Part shown: positions 27,040 to 34,393 of the stretch, piece after piece
Numbering within the stretch: the first letter of the stretch is position 1
Layout: every line of letters begins with the position of its first letter
NCBI GenBank assembly: GCA_027293415.1
Contig: JAPUFX010000163.1
Span: 1 to 36,039, forward strand
Reading direction: 5' to 3'
DNA: 36,039 nt
Source: Candidatus Methylomirabilota bacterium
GTDB lineage: Bacteria; Methylomirabilota; Methylomirabilia; Methylomirabilales; CSP1-5
The notes under the pieces: generated by a model
The model's input: only the letters and a program-made list of their open reading frames with translations
Told to the model about the DNA's origin: nothing
The model's database searches: none
Made by a program: the position numbers and the translations under genes

Positions 27040-28331
27040 TCGTGGTGGGCACCCAGTGGGGCGACGAGGGGAAGGGAAAGATTGTTGACACCATCAGCGA
27101 ATCTTTCGACGCCGTGGCCCGCTATCAGGGGGGAAACAATGCGGGACACACGGTGGTCGTGGGGAGGGAGAAGGTGGTCCTGCACCTGGTTCCCTCCGGA
27201 ATCCTCCGGAAAGGGAAACCGTGCATCCTAGGAAACGGGGTGGTAGTCGATCTTCCGGGGCTCACCCACGAACTCAACCAGCTCCGCCGCCTGGCCGTGG
27301 ATCCGGAGGGGCATCTCTTCATCGGAAAAAATGCCCACCTGGTTCTCCCGTATCACAAGATTCTGGACAGGGAGCAGGAGCAAAATACCGCCCGACCCAT
27401 CGGGACCACCGGACGCGGGATCGGTCCGGCGTACTCCGATAAGGCGGCCAGAGTGGGAATCCGAATCGGGGATCTCCTCGATCCGCCCCTCTTCCGAGAT
27501 CGACTGTGCGCCAACTTGTCCGAGAAGAAGGCCCATGCCCCGAAGGAAAGCGCCCTCCACACCCTCGACCCCGAGACCATCTTTGACGAACAGATGGTCC
27601 ACTTCGCCGAGGTCCAGCCCTTTCTCGTAGATGCCTCGGCGGTCCTGAACGGGATGATTGAAGAGGGCAAGAATATTCTTTTCGAGGGAGCGCAGGGGAC
27701 ACTCCTGGATGTAGATCTGGGAACGTATCCGTATGTCACCTCAAGCAGTGCAACAGCTGGAGGCGCCTGCATTGGAACCGGGGTCGGACCGTCCCGGATT
27801 GACGGAGTCTTGGGTGTCATGAAGGTCTATACGACGCGGGTGGGAGAGGGTCCATTTCCCACGGAGCTCGGGGATCGTACCGGCGAGGAGCTTCGTAAGC
27901 GCGGAGAAGAGTTTGGGGCCACCACGGGGAGGCCCAGGCGATGCGGGTGGCTCGACGCAACCTCCCTCCGATATGCCATCCGGGTAAACGGTATAACCAC
28001 TCTGGCACTCACGAAGCTGGATGTCCTAGACTCCTTCCCGGTGGTTCAGATTTGTCTGGCGTATCGGTACCGTGGACAAACCCTGGAGGGATTTCCCAAC
28101 GAGACCGACATCCTCCAGAAATGCCAGCCGCTTTATGAGGAGATAGAGGGATGGCAAGAGAGCACGCTGGGGCGCCAGTCCATTGGGGAACTCCCGAAAA
28201 AGTGTCGGGCATTCTTGGATCGCTTGGAAACCATGCTCGGCATTGACATCTCGCTCATCTCCACGGGTCCCGAGCGGGACCAGACCATTCTTCTGCCGAC
28301 CCCATCCTTCAAGCAGTGGGGCCTCGTCTAG
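27027..28331 (+). CDS. purA: adenylosuccinate synthetase
   Basis: Joins IMP and aspartate using GTP (EC 6.3.4.4), the first AMP-specific step. The 434-residue product starts NVIVVGTQWGDEGKGKIVD, with the catalytic aspartate and P-loop GDEGKGK at residues 12-18. It also shows QGGNNAGHTVV, GTTGRGIGPAYSDKAAR, FEGAQGTLLDVDLGTYPYVTSS, the TGRPRRCGW IMP/Arg segment and the C-terminal ISTGPERDQTI. Length is normal. The ATG lies inside hisZ, indicating coupling. It is the last gene of the serA-hisZ-purA run; a heptamer tract and a possible terminator follow. Confidence 0.98.
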   Translation: MANVIVVGTQWGDEGKGKIVDTISESFDAVARYQGGNNAGHTVVVGREKVVLHLVPSGILRKGKPCILGNGVVVDLPGLTHELNQLRRLAVDPEGHLFIGKNAHLVLPYHKILDREQEQNTARPIGTTGRGIGPAYSDKAARVGIRIGDLLDPPLFRDRLCANLSEKKAHAPKESALHTLDPETIFDEQMVHFAEVQPFLVDASAVLNGMIEEGKNILFEGAQGTLLDVDLGTYPYVTSSSATAGGACIGTGVGPSRIDGVLGVMKVYTTRVGEGPFPTELGDRTGEELRKRGEEFGATTGRPRRCGWLDATSLRYAIRVNGITTLALTKLDVLDSFPVVQICLAYRYRGQTLEGFPNETDILQKCQPLYEEIEGWQESTLGRQSIGELPKKCRAFLDRLETMLGIDISLISTGPERDQTILLPTPSFKQWGLV

Positions 28332-28366
28332 TTCACGGTTGACGGTTCATGGTTCATGGTTCACAG
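28331..28366. repeat. heptamer repeats directly after purA
   Basis: Units gttcacg-gttgacg-gttcatg-gttcatg-gttcaca begin at the base after the purA stop codon. They match the gttcatg class found between pyrR and pyrB, about 16 kb away. Confidence 0.85.
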
Positions 28367-28396
28367 CAAGGGCAGGCGAGCCGCGCTTGTCTTTTT
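28367..28396 (+). terminator. possible terminator of the serA-hisZ-purA unit
   Basis: CAAG-GGC pairs with GCC-(GCG)-CTTG leaving a small bulge, followed by TC and five T. The stem is modest, so this is tentative. Confidence 0.4.
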
Positions 28397-28402
28397 ACTC
28401 GC

Positions 28403-28432
28403 TTGACACATCATATAAAGGTGGGCGATATT
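28403..28432 (+). promoter_or_regulatory. possible promoter of the 28596 gene
   Basis: A perfect TTGACA (28403-28408) is followed after 18 bp by GATATT (28427-28432). The leader to the ATG would be about 155 bases with no structure noticed. Confidence 0.4.
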
Positions 28433-28595
28433 AAGGCCCCCCCTAAGGCAATCTCCTCAGGGGTCCCACACGGGTTCTGGCCAGGACAGGAATTCTCTTT
28501 TTACCTCTGGCCCATTTTATGAAGCACTCCAGAAGCGTCCCAGCGGTGAAACACATCAATTAACCGAACAATTCTTCAGAGAATCGAGACCCGAT

Positions 28596-29921
28596 ATGAA
28601 CTGCCTCATCATCGCTGCAGGACGGGGGAGACGGTTTTTCTCGCAAACGGACCCCAAGCCGCTTATTCCACTGTTGGGATTGCCCCTAGTCGAACGGGTC
28701 ATTCTCACCGCAAACAGTGCCGGGCTGAATGACTTCTTTGTGGTCAGCGGGTACAATGGCGAAAGAGTCCGTCACGCCTTGGACCGCATGGCTTCTTCCC
28801 GAAACGTAAGAATCAGCCATCTAATCAACGAAGACTGGGAGAAGGAAAACGGTTTCTCCGTTCTCAAGGCAAAGACGGTCCTGAATGACAATTTTATCCT
28901 CATAATGGCGGACCACATCCTCGATGAATCAATCCTACTGTCCCTTAAGAATCGATCCATCGGCGAAGATGAGGTCATCCTGGCCGTTGATTACAACATC
29001 CATGGAAACAAGTTTGTGGATCCCCATGATGTAACGAAGGTGCTGGTTGAGGACGGCCTCATCCTGGATATCGGCAAGGACATCAAGAAGTATAACGCGT
29101 ACGATACCGGGGTTTTTCTGTGTTCACCCGCCATATTTCCTGCCATTGAAGAAAGTGTGCATCGTGGTCTTGGCTCACTGTCCGGGGGAATTCGGGTACT
29201 GGCTCAAAAAGGGAAGGCCAAAGCGGCTGACATTCAGGATGCGTTCTGGATTGATGTGGATGATGACATGTCGCTCAGGAAGGCCGAAGGTCAACTCTTA
29301 GCCACGTTGGACAAGCCTTCTGACGGCGTGATCTCACGATACGTCAACAGACCCCTCTCGACCAGAATCACTAAACATCTCTTAAAAACCACGATTACCC
29401 CCAACCGTGTCTCCTTCTTTTCATTTGTCCTCTCGATGCTTGGCGCGGTTTTCTTCCTTTTCGCAGGATATATTCCGCTCCTCATTGGCGCCACACTGGC
29501 ACAACTTGCCTCGGTCATTGATGGTTGTGATGGGGAGATCGCCAGACTAAAATCCCGAATGACGGAATTTGGTGGGTGGTTTGATGCCGTCCTCGATCGC
29601 TATGCTGATGGATTTCTCCTCCTCGGCTTGACGTATCATGTCTACTCTCCGAATAAGGATTTTCTGATAATCGCTATCGGCTTTCTGGCAATTCTCGGGA
29701 CATTCATGAACAGCTATACCGCCGACAAGTATGACCAATTCATGCAAAGAAAACTTGGTCGGGGAGAGCATTATTTTCGAATGGGCCGTGATGCCAGAAT
29801 GTTTCTCATCTTTCTTGGAGGTTTGGTGAATCAGCCCCTTTCGATCTTGGTTCTTATTGCTCTGTTTATGAACACAGAAAATATCAGGAGGATGCTCGTT
29901 CTATACAAAAGCGAATCGTGA
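28596..29921 (+). CDS. fused CTP:inositol-1-phosphate cytidylyltransferase / CDP-alcohol phosphatidyltransferase (DIPP-synthase-like)
   Basis: The 441-residue protein has a nucleotidyltransferase domain (residues 1 to about 235; AAGRGRRF, DPKPLIPLLG, a DHILD metal segment) fused to a membrane CDP-alcohol phosphatidyltransferase with four to six hydrophobic segments. The motif DGx2ARx8Gx3Dx3D is fully kept (D312, G313, A316, R317, G326, D330, D334). This architecture is that of the bifunctional enzymes that make CDP-inositol and then di-myo-inositol-phosphate phosphate in heat-loving archaea and Thermotoga-like bacteria. In this genome it could serve an inositol solute or an inositol lipid; inositol-1-phosphate synthase is not in the window. 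It stands alone between the core block and the accessory region and its codon use seems more AT-rich than its neighbours. Confidence 0.85.
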   Translation: MNCLIIAAGRGRRFFSQTDPKPLIPLLGLPLVERVILTANSAGLNDFFVVSGYNGERVRHALDRMASSRNVRISHLINEDWEKENGFSVLKAKTVLNDNFILIMADHILDESILLSLKNRSIGEDEVILAVDYNIHGNKFVDPHDVTKVLVEDGLILDIGKDIKKYNAYDTGVFLCSPAIFPAIEESVHRGLGSLSGGIRVLAQKGKAKAADIQDAFWIDVDDDMSLRKAEGQLLATLDKPSDGVISRYVNRPLSTRITKHLLKTTITPNRVSFFSFVLSMLGAVFFLFAGYIPLLIGATLAQLASVIDGCDGEIARLKSRMTEFGGWFDAVLDRYADGFLLLGLTYHVYSPNKDFLIIAIGFLAILGTFMNSYTADKYDQFMQRKLGRGEHYFRMGRDARMFLIFLGGLVNQPLSILVLIALFMNTENIRRMLVLYKSES

Positions 29922-30053
29922 TCTGTCGCCTGCACGCTCCGTGCCCCTGCCAATGAACCGCTTCCGGTCCCGGGGAGCCCGAGTTGTAGGGGGAGGCCCA
30001 GATCGGAAATATTCTACTGAAGGCCGCAAGGCGACGGCGGATGCTTTTCGTCC
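29922..30053. other. short gap before the half-tRNA unit
   Basis: No gene or repeat is seen here beyond GC-rich text with a small GCCGC..GCGGC-like inverted segment near 30022-30040. It leads into the promoter at 30054. Confidence 0.4.
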
Positions 30054-30081
30054 TTGAGTGTCGTGTACCCCTTGCTATAAT
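30054..30081 (+). promoter_or_regulatory. promoter of the truncated tRNA-Lys unit
   Basis: TTGAGT (30054-30059), a 16-bp spacer and a perfect TATAAT (30076-30081), placed 8 bases before the first tRNA-like base. This is a normal layout for a stable-RNA gene. Confidence 0.75.
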
Positions 30082-30089
30082 GAGCCTGT

Positions 30090-30129
30090 GACCCGTTAGC
30101 TCAGCTGGCAGAGCACCTGCCTTTTAAGC
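30090..30129 (+). tRNA. tRNA-Lys (TTT) 5' half, truncated after the anticodon loop
   Basis: Bases 30090-30096 (GACCCGT) match the acceptor strand, TA follows, then the D arm GCTC/GAGC with loop AGCTGGCA, the anticodon 5' strand CCTGC and the loop CTTTTAA with anticodon TTT. After two bases (GC) the expected GCAGG, variable region, T arm and acceptor 3' strand are missing. Instead gccctaatggagttcaaaac leads straight to a terminator. It cannot form a normal tRNA. It looks like a tRNA gene cut by recombination or by deletion of its 3' half. Confidence 0.8.
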
Positions 30130-30146
30130 CCTAATGGAGTTCAAAA

Positions 30147-30184
30147 CCCCTCGGTAAATCGCTGATTTATCGGGGGGTTTTCTA
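30147..30184 (+). terminator. strong rho-independent terminator after the half tRNA
   Basis: CCCCTCGGTAAATC (30147-30160) pairs along all 14 positions (two G-U) with GATTTATCGGGGGG (30164-30177) around GCT, followed by TTTTCT. With the upstream promoter it defines a transcript of about 95 bases. Confidence 0.9.
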
Positions 30185-30185
30185 T

Positions 30186-30312
30186 TTCTAGTTGGCTAGC
30201 GGGGGGTGATTTTGGGTAGCTTTTGGGCCGTCGCGGGCACGTTTTCGGGCACGTCAGGCCCGTGGCCTAGAGCAGAGCCGGTCTGGGGTTTTGGGGGAAG
30301 GATTCCAAGAAA
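30186..30312. other. gap between the half-tRNA unit and the toxin-antitoxin operon
   Basis: No gene is seen. A direct repeat cgggcacg occurs at 30234-30241 and 30246-30253 within gcgggcacgttttcgggcac, text of the kind found beside integrase attachment sites, but no integrase is present in the window. Confidence 0.4.
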
Positions 30313-30352
30313 CACTTGACATAGATGTAAGGACTTGATAAATTGTCAAGTG
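30313..30352 (+). promoter_or_regulatory. promoter with overlapping palindromic operator of the toxin-antitoxin operon
   Basis: TTGACA (30316-30321), a 17-bp spacer and TAAATT (30339-30344). A perfect 9-bp inverted repeat CACTTGACA (30313-30321) and TGTCAAGTG (30344-30352) covers the -35 box and the end of the -10 box. A protein bound there would block RNA polymerase; the antitoxin is the likely binder. Confidence 0.75.
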
Positions 30353-30397
30353 GCGAATGGGGGGCCACATAGATGGAGTCGGTAAGGAAAAGAGTCT

Positions 30398-30694
30398 ATG
30401 GGAAAAATCATCCCGCTACGCAATCCCGGGAATTATCGGCGTGCGCACCAACGTATCAGGGCCTTGTGGGAAGAACGCGAGGTGATCAACCATGCCAAGC
30501 GTCGGATGCAGGAACGCGGATTCGACATGACGGACATCGAGCACGCCATCCGCTATGGCCGCGTCACCGACCATAGTAAGCCCCACGCCTGGTGGCGGTA
30601 CGTCCTGGATGTCAGGTCCGTGGACGGGAGGCCGATGCGGGTGGTGGTGGAGATCGACGGGCGCCTCATCATCGTAACCGTAGTCCGGAGGTAG
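30398..30694 (+). CDS. DUF4258-family putative toxin
   Basis: A 98-residue basic protein. The region HAKRRMQERGFDMTDIEHAIRYG followed by RYVLDVRSVDGRPMRVVVEID and a final IIVTVVRR strand is the DUF4258 pattern, a small fold related to RelE/MqsR-like toxins. Such proteins are usually paired with MqsA-like zinc-finger/HTH antitoxins, as here: the partner starts 7 bases after the stop. The ATG has AAGGA nine bases upstream. If active, it would probably act on RNA, but no catalytic residue can be assigned from sequence alone. Toxin-first order, common promoter and operator. Confidence 0.8.
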   Translation: MGKIIPLRNPGNYRRAHQRIRALWEEREVINHAKRRMQERGFDMTDIEHAIRYGRVTDHSKPHAWWRYVLDVRSVDGRPMRVVVEIDGRLIIVTVVRR

Positions 30695-30701
30695 GTAGAA
30701 G

Positions 30702-31211
30702 ATGCAGTGTGAGTGTGGCAGGTCCATGCGCAAGCGCCAGGTGACAAAGGCCGCGCCGTATGCGTATACGGAAAGCGGGCTGGACAACGTCGTGTTGTCC
30801 GGCATCACGGTCTACGTGTGCCCGTACTGCCAGGCCGAGGTGCCCGTCATCCCCCGGATCGGGCAGCTCCATCGGGTGATCGCGGACACCCTGCTACACA
30901 AACCGGAACTGCTGACCGGGCAGGAGCTCCGGTTCCTTCGGAAGCATGCGGGCCTCCCCGCGCAGAAATTCGCGGATCTGCTTGAGGTCAGGCCGGAACA
31001 CCTCTCCCGGATCGAGAATGGCCACACGAAGGCGCTCGGCAAGCCGACAGACCGCCTGGCGCGTGCGCTGGTGTTGGCAGCGAGCAGCCGGGAGGATGTA
31101 CGGGGCGTGCTCCTGCGCATGGCCGAGGAGCTCGGGCGGCGTCGGCGCATGCGGAAGGCGAAGCGGCCGGTATTCACCTTGGTCAAGAACCAATGGCGGC
31201 TGGCAGCGTAA
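30702..31211 (+). CDS. MqsA-like antitoxin with zinc finger and XRE helix-turn-helix
   Basis: Predicted antitoxin and autorepressor of 169 residues. The N-terminal domain has a zinc site from CEC (residues 3-5) and CPYC (about 40-43), as in YgiT/MqsA proteins. The C-terminal domain has an HTH: LTGQELRFLRKHAGLPAQKFADLLEVRPEHLSRIENGHT. A basic helix RRRRMRKAKR and a hydrophobic end follow. It forms a two-gene operon with the DUF4258 protein and probably binds the palindrome at 30313-30352. Confidence 0.85.
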   Translation: MQCECGRSMRKRQVTKAAPYAYTESGLDNVVLSGITVYVCPYCQAEVPVIPRIGQLHRVIADTLLHKPELLTGQELRFLRKHAGLPAQKFADLLEVRPEHLSRIENGHTKALGKPTDRLARALVLAASSREDVRGVLLRMAEELGRRRRMRKAKRPVFTLVKNQWRLAA

Positions 31212-31334
31212 GAACACGGTGGCTCAGGCCGGCCCCGGCGGCCCTGCACCAGAGGCATGGCGCAGGCAATTCGCCGGGGCTTCTGGCTTTCTGGGAGGGG
31301 TTTGGTAAACATCCGCGCCCGTTTGGATAATCCT

Positions 31335-32126
31335 ATGCACGTTTTCGAGATCTCGTTCCCAGGCACCTTTTTGGACCATGCCGACCGTGATTGGATCGCC
31401 CGTATTCAAACGTTTCTGCGCCTATTAGAAGATCAGTTCACAGATGCAGTTGTTGCTCTTAACCTCTTCGAGACTGAACAAGCGCGCTTGCTCGATGAGT
31501 TACACGCGAGAGGTCAAAAAGAAACCGATAAGGAAGAGGAACCTTTTCGTCACACTTTAGAGCAGAATATTCTTGAGGAAGTGGGTGAAGAGAAGTTCTT
31601 TCGGATGTATCCCGTAATTCTTCATTTCATTGAATTGGAGATGAGAAGGCAATCTCGGGAATCGGGGCAGATGCCTCACGAGTACCAACGTCGCCTTCTT
31701 TGGATTTACGCACACGCCTATGTGTACGCTTTAGACAGCTTCCACAAGGTCCTTGAGAACCTCACAAAAGAACGTGACAGACCCAATACTATTGAAAAAG
31801 AGCTGACGAAATTTCGAGCCGCATTTCCACACCTCAAGGGCATTAGAGATTCCGCACATCATCTTGAGGACAGGAGCCTAGGCCGTGACAGGCGTGGAAA
31901 CCCGCTCAAGTTGGAGCCGATTGACAATGGAATCGTTCACGCTCCTGGCGGCGGCGTACTTCTGCTCAGCGTGCTAGAAGGAAACAGGCTTTGGTATACC
32001 CTAGAAGATGGCAGCCATGGTGAACTAGCGATCAGTCACGACAATATTGCAATAGCTGCCGAGGTATTCCAATCGGTGATTAACGCATTTCGATGGAAGG
32101 GGAGGCCGCGGCTTATTCCATCTTAG
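31335..32126 (+). CDS. HEPN-like uncharacterised protein
   Basis: A 263-residue, largely helical soluble protein. Near residue 190 it carries IRDSAHHLEDR, an R-x4-H arrangement like the catalytic motif of HEPN nucleases, preceded by FRAAFPHLKG. The C-terminal part is beta-rich (VLLLSVLEGNRLWYTLEDG). HEPN proteins often act in RNA-targeting defence, but no nucleotidyltransferase partner lies beside it, so the role is open. The start is uncertain: ATG 31335 begins a natural-looking MHVFEISFPGTF; TTG 31302 has GGGAGG upstream; ATG 31257 is the longest. It follows the toxin-antitoxin pair on the same strand. Confidence 0.6.
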   Translation: MHVFEISFPGTFLDHADRDWIARIQTFLRLLEDQFTDAVVALNLFETEQARLLDELHARGQKETDKEEEPFRHTLEQNILEEVGEEKFFRMYPVILHFIELEMRRQSRESGQMPHEYQRRLLWIYAHAYVYALDSFHKVLENLTKERDRPNTIEKELTKFRAAFPHLKGIRDSAHHLEDRSLGRDRRGNPLKLEPIDNGIVHAPGGGVLLLSVLEGNRLWYTLEDGSHGELAISHDNIAIAAEVFQSVINAFRWKGRPRLIPS

Positions 32127-32438
32127 TGACGCTGGCTGCTGCCATCATCGCGGGTCTAGAAGAGAGCTCCCGAAAGGCCGTTTCCCTGACACACCGTGAT
32201 TGGAAGGGTCGTCCCGGGCATTCGCGGGCACAGGGATTACGACGACGAGAGGAGTCGCAACACGTTGGGCCACTGGCTTTGGGTATAATTCGACAGCGAG
32301 ATCCATGGGCACGATTTATCGCCCTCCTCCCCAATCAGGAGCTCCAGGACGCACTGGCGCCTGAGCTAAACGAGCTTCAACGAGATCCCCGCGGTAAAAT
32401 CAACGGGGTCGGGGTAAAATCAACGGGGTCGGAGTCGA
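32127..32438 (+). other. non-genic stretch with possible gene debris and a short tandem repeat
   Basis: No complete gene is seen. A short open segment around 32305-32395 encodes RFIALLPNQELQDALAPELNEL, which looks like a protein fragment but has no start. A TATAAT at 32283-32288 lacks a good -35. At the right end ggtaaaatcaacggggtc occurs twice in tandem (about 32392-32431), running into a GGGGTCGGAG motif. Confidence 0.4.
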
Positions 32439-32588
32439 TTGATTTTCGAGGAACTACTCCGGGCCATGATGTTCGAGACAGAGGCTACACGGCGGGTGTT
32501 GGTGCGGAAGGGCCTCCTGACCAACGAGGAGGTGTTAGAGGAGATCAAGGCGGTACGGCGGGAGATGGAGGGGAAGCGGGGACGGTAA
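32439..32588 (+). pseudogene. small repeated gene family, copy 1 (5' end replaced)
   Basis: The frame encodes FEELLRAMMFETEATRRVL then VRKGLLTNEEVLEEIKAVR and REMEGKRGR before TAA. It matches copy 2 (34394-34574) residue for residue over most of its length. No proper ATG with ribosome-binding site precedes it; the upstream sequence is the ggtaaaatcaacggggtc repeat. It is probably the 3' part of a gene of about 55-60 codons. The function is unknown; the sequence suggests a short helical protein. Confidence 0.6.
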
Positions 32589-32705
32589 GTGGCAGGCAGC
32601 AATGAATATCCAAGCCAGATTAATCATTCCTCTATCCGTTCAATAAATGCGATGCATTGTGGAAAAACGCCGTTGATGGGTGTGATAGCATGTTCGTTCA
32701 AGAGT
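32559..32705. repeat. 147-bp duplicated block, copy 1
   Basis: From ggagatggagggg through gtggcaggcag, ttcaataaatgcg and tgtggaaaaacgcc this block matches 35602-35745 with scattered differences. It joins the 3' end of the small gene family to the 3' end of a convergent gene. Confidence 0.75.
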
Positions 32706-32707
32706 GC
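32624..32707 (-). pseudogene. C-terminal remnant of a paralogue of the 35665-35868 gene
   Basis: The minus strand encodes LLNEHAITPINGVFPQCIAF then IERIEE, resembling the end of the intact protein at 35665-35868 (KGVFPQSDAFIERIVQ). Upstream of this the similarity stops and the PilZ gene begins. It is a truncated duplicate. Confidence 0.6.
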
Positions 32708-32709
32708 CG

Positions 32710-33051
32710 CTAGCCGCCCAGCTCCTGCTGCCGCGCCGACTCTCTCGCGTGGAACCTCCAGATCTCTTCCTGTTCCTGGAGATTCAGGTGAGAGAACTCC
32801 ACCCCGACCGAGCAATCATCCACCCACTTCACCGTGCAGGCGATCCGGACGGGCCGGTTGCTGAGAGGGAGGTAGAAGCGTAGGACCAGCTCGGCCCCGA
32901 GCGGGACCGACTCCTGCGTGGTGAGGAGCGTCCCCACGGTTCCGAGCTTGGTGATCCGTCCCTCCTGGGGGCGGTCGTCCTGGACTTGGTACTCCATGGG
33001 GATGTCGCAGGAAACACGGGGGGAACGTCGCGTATAAGTCGGGTTATTCAT
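32710..33051 (-). CDS. PilZ-domain protein
   Basis: A 113-residue single PilZ domain. The RRSPRVSCDIPMEY segment supplies the RxxxR-type c-di-GMP contact, and later CTVKWVDDCSVGVEFSHL gives the D/NxSxxG-like part in altered form (DCSVGVEF). It probably senses or transmits cyclic di-GMP. Its ATG overlaps the stop of the upstream PilZ gene by ATGA, so the two are translationally coupled and probably work together. No output domain is attached. Confidence 0.85.
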   Translation of the reverse strand: MNNPTYTRRSPRVSCDIPMEYQVQDDRPQEGRITKLGTVGTLLTTQESVPLGAELVLRFYLPLSNRPVRIACTVKWVDDCSVGVEFSHLNLQEQEEIWRFHARESARQQELGG

Positions 33052-33752
33052 GGTGACGGCGGAAGGGAGGAATCCGGCGAGGGGGAAGCCTCCCCGAGAA
33101 GCCGATCGACGACGGTGCCGATCAAGACAGCCTCCTCCGGGTTGACTGCGAGGAACTTCACTCCTATGCCCGTGACAACACTCGGCCCGCTTGCCTCCCC
33201 GCGCACCCAGGCCACTTCGGCAGGGATCAACAGCATGTGGGAAGTATCGTGCAGCTTAAAACGGAGCAAGGTGACAGTCCCTGGTGTGGGCGGAACATCC
33301 ATAGTGGTGATAAACATCCCGCCCCTGCTCTGACTCAGGCAAGTGCCATGTCGCTCCTTTCCCGCCCCGGTGAACTCCACATCGAACTGGACTCGGACTC
33401 GGGGATGGGCTCGTTTTCTTGCGTTGAGCACCCATCGCCGTATCCGGTCTGCGTCGACCGGCTGATCAAAAGCGACACCATGGGGGACGCTAGTTACCAA
33501 ATCAGTTGAGATGGGCCTGTCACGCCAGATAACAAGCCCGGGCAGCGGTTCCTCCTGACAGACCTGGATCGATAGTGAGGTCCTGAGGGGGGTCGTATCG
33601 GGAAGCAGAAGTCCCAGTCCACCGGGACTGATGGACTTGGTCTTGCCGGTGATCATCTTCCCCGTGGGCTGCCCGTGGCTTAGAAGAGTGCACTGAACGG
33701 GTAACCAGACCATGAGGCGCGGGTAATCGCGGACATGTGTGTAGGAAGACAC
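33048..33752 (-). CDS. protein with two PilZ-like domains
   Basis: A 234-residue product. GTG 33752 is preceded by GGAGG with a six-base spacer; the open frame beyond is not supported. The first PilZ-like half (YPRLMVWLPVQCTLL, KSISPGGLGLLLP) is followed by a second (RKRAHPRVRVQFDVEF, CLSQSRGGMFI, AEVAWVRGEASGPSVVTGIGVKFLAVNP). The second has RxxxR and an SRGGMF segment, consistent with c-di-GMP binding. The C-terminus EASPSPDSS is the same as in the partial PilZ protein at 1-195. It is the first gene of a coupled PilZ pair with 32710-33051. Confidence 0.82.
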   Translation of the reverse strand: MSSYTHVRDYPRLMVWLPVQCTLLSHGQPTGKMITGKTKSISPGGLGLLLPDTTPLRTSLSIQVCQEEPLPGLVIWRDRPISTDLVTSVPHGVAFDQPVDADRIRRWVLNARKRAHPRVRVQFDVEFTGAGKERHGTCLSQSRGGMFITTMDVPPTPGTVTLLRFKLHDTSHMLLIPAEVAWVRGEASGPSVVTGIGVKFLAVNPEEAVLIGTVVDRLLGEASPSPDSSLPPSP

Positions 33753-33861
33753 AAGTTTCCTCCACGGCGAAGGAGAGCAAGGACCATGCCAGACGGCGGG
33801 CGGGTAGAGGATTTGGAGTTCTGAGGCTACAGTGGGAGGCGAGGGAGGCTGGAAGGGGGTT

Positions 33862-34338
33862 GTGGAGCCAGACATCAATCCAGTAGGGAGAAGCGGAATA
33901 TCCGTCCCACCGCCGGTCATCTACCTAGTGGCGCTGTTGGTCGGGCTCGGGCTCGACCATCTTTGGCCTACCGCGCCTTTCTCAGCGCGATGGGGCTATG
34001 TCGCTGGAGCAGTCCTAATAATTTTGCCCATTGTGATAATGCCACCCGTTCTGATTCGGTTTCGGCGAGCGGGCACGCCGTTCGTTGTGTGGAAAACGGC
34101 TTCCGCCCTGATTACGGACGGCCCTTACCGGTTCTCCCGCAATCCAACGTATGTGTCATTGACGCTCCTCTACGTCGGTCTGGGTGTTGTTCTGAACACC
34201 GTTTGGGTGCTGCTTTTGGTGATTCCAGTGCTGTTGGTTATGCACTTTGGAGTGGTACTTAGAGAAGAGCGTCACCTGGGAGCCGCATTCGGTGAAGAGT
34301 ACGTTCGGTACAAGTCGGCTGTCCGTCGCTGGTTGTAA
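33862..34338 (+). CDS. isoprenylcysteine carboxyl methyltransferase-family membrane protein
   Basis: A 158-residue protein with about four hydrophobic segments and the family's signature DGPYRFSRNPTYVSLTLLYVGLG followed by REERHLGAAFGEEYVRYKSAVRRWL. Bacterial members are SAM-dependent methyltransferases or related proteins of mostly unknown substrates; they are not expected to act on prenylated cysteine. GTG 33862 is preceded by GGAAGGGGG. The frame opens at GTG 33832 as an alternative. It is transcribed divergently from the PilZ pair. Confidence 0.88.
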   Translation: MEPDINPVGRSGISVPPPVIYLVALLVGLGLDHLWPTAPFSARWGYVAGAVLIILPIVIMPPVLIRFRRAGTPFVVWKTASALITDGPYRFSRNPTYVSLTLLYVGLGVVLNTVWVLLLVIPVLLVMHFGVVLREERHLGAAFGEEYVRYKSAVRRWL

Positions 34339-34393
34339 GGACTGGCTCCAAGCCGCTGCAGGGCTGACGGTGGGGCGAAGAGGAGAGTTTAAC

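Noticed and set aside
30186-31300. Integrative element with integrase beside the tRNA
   Set aside because: No recombinase gene is present in the window; only the tRNA scar and repeat text suggest it.
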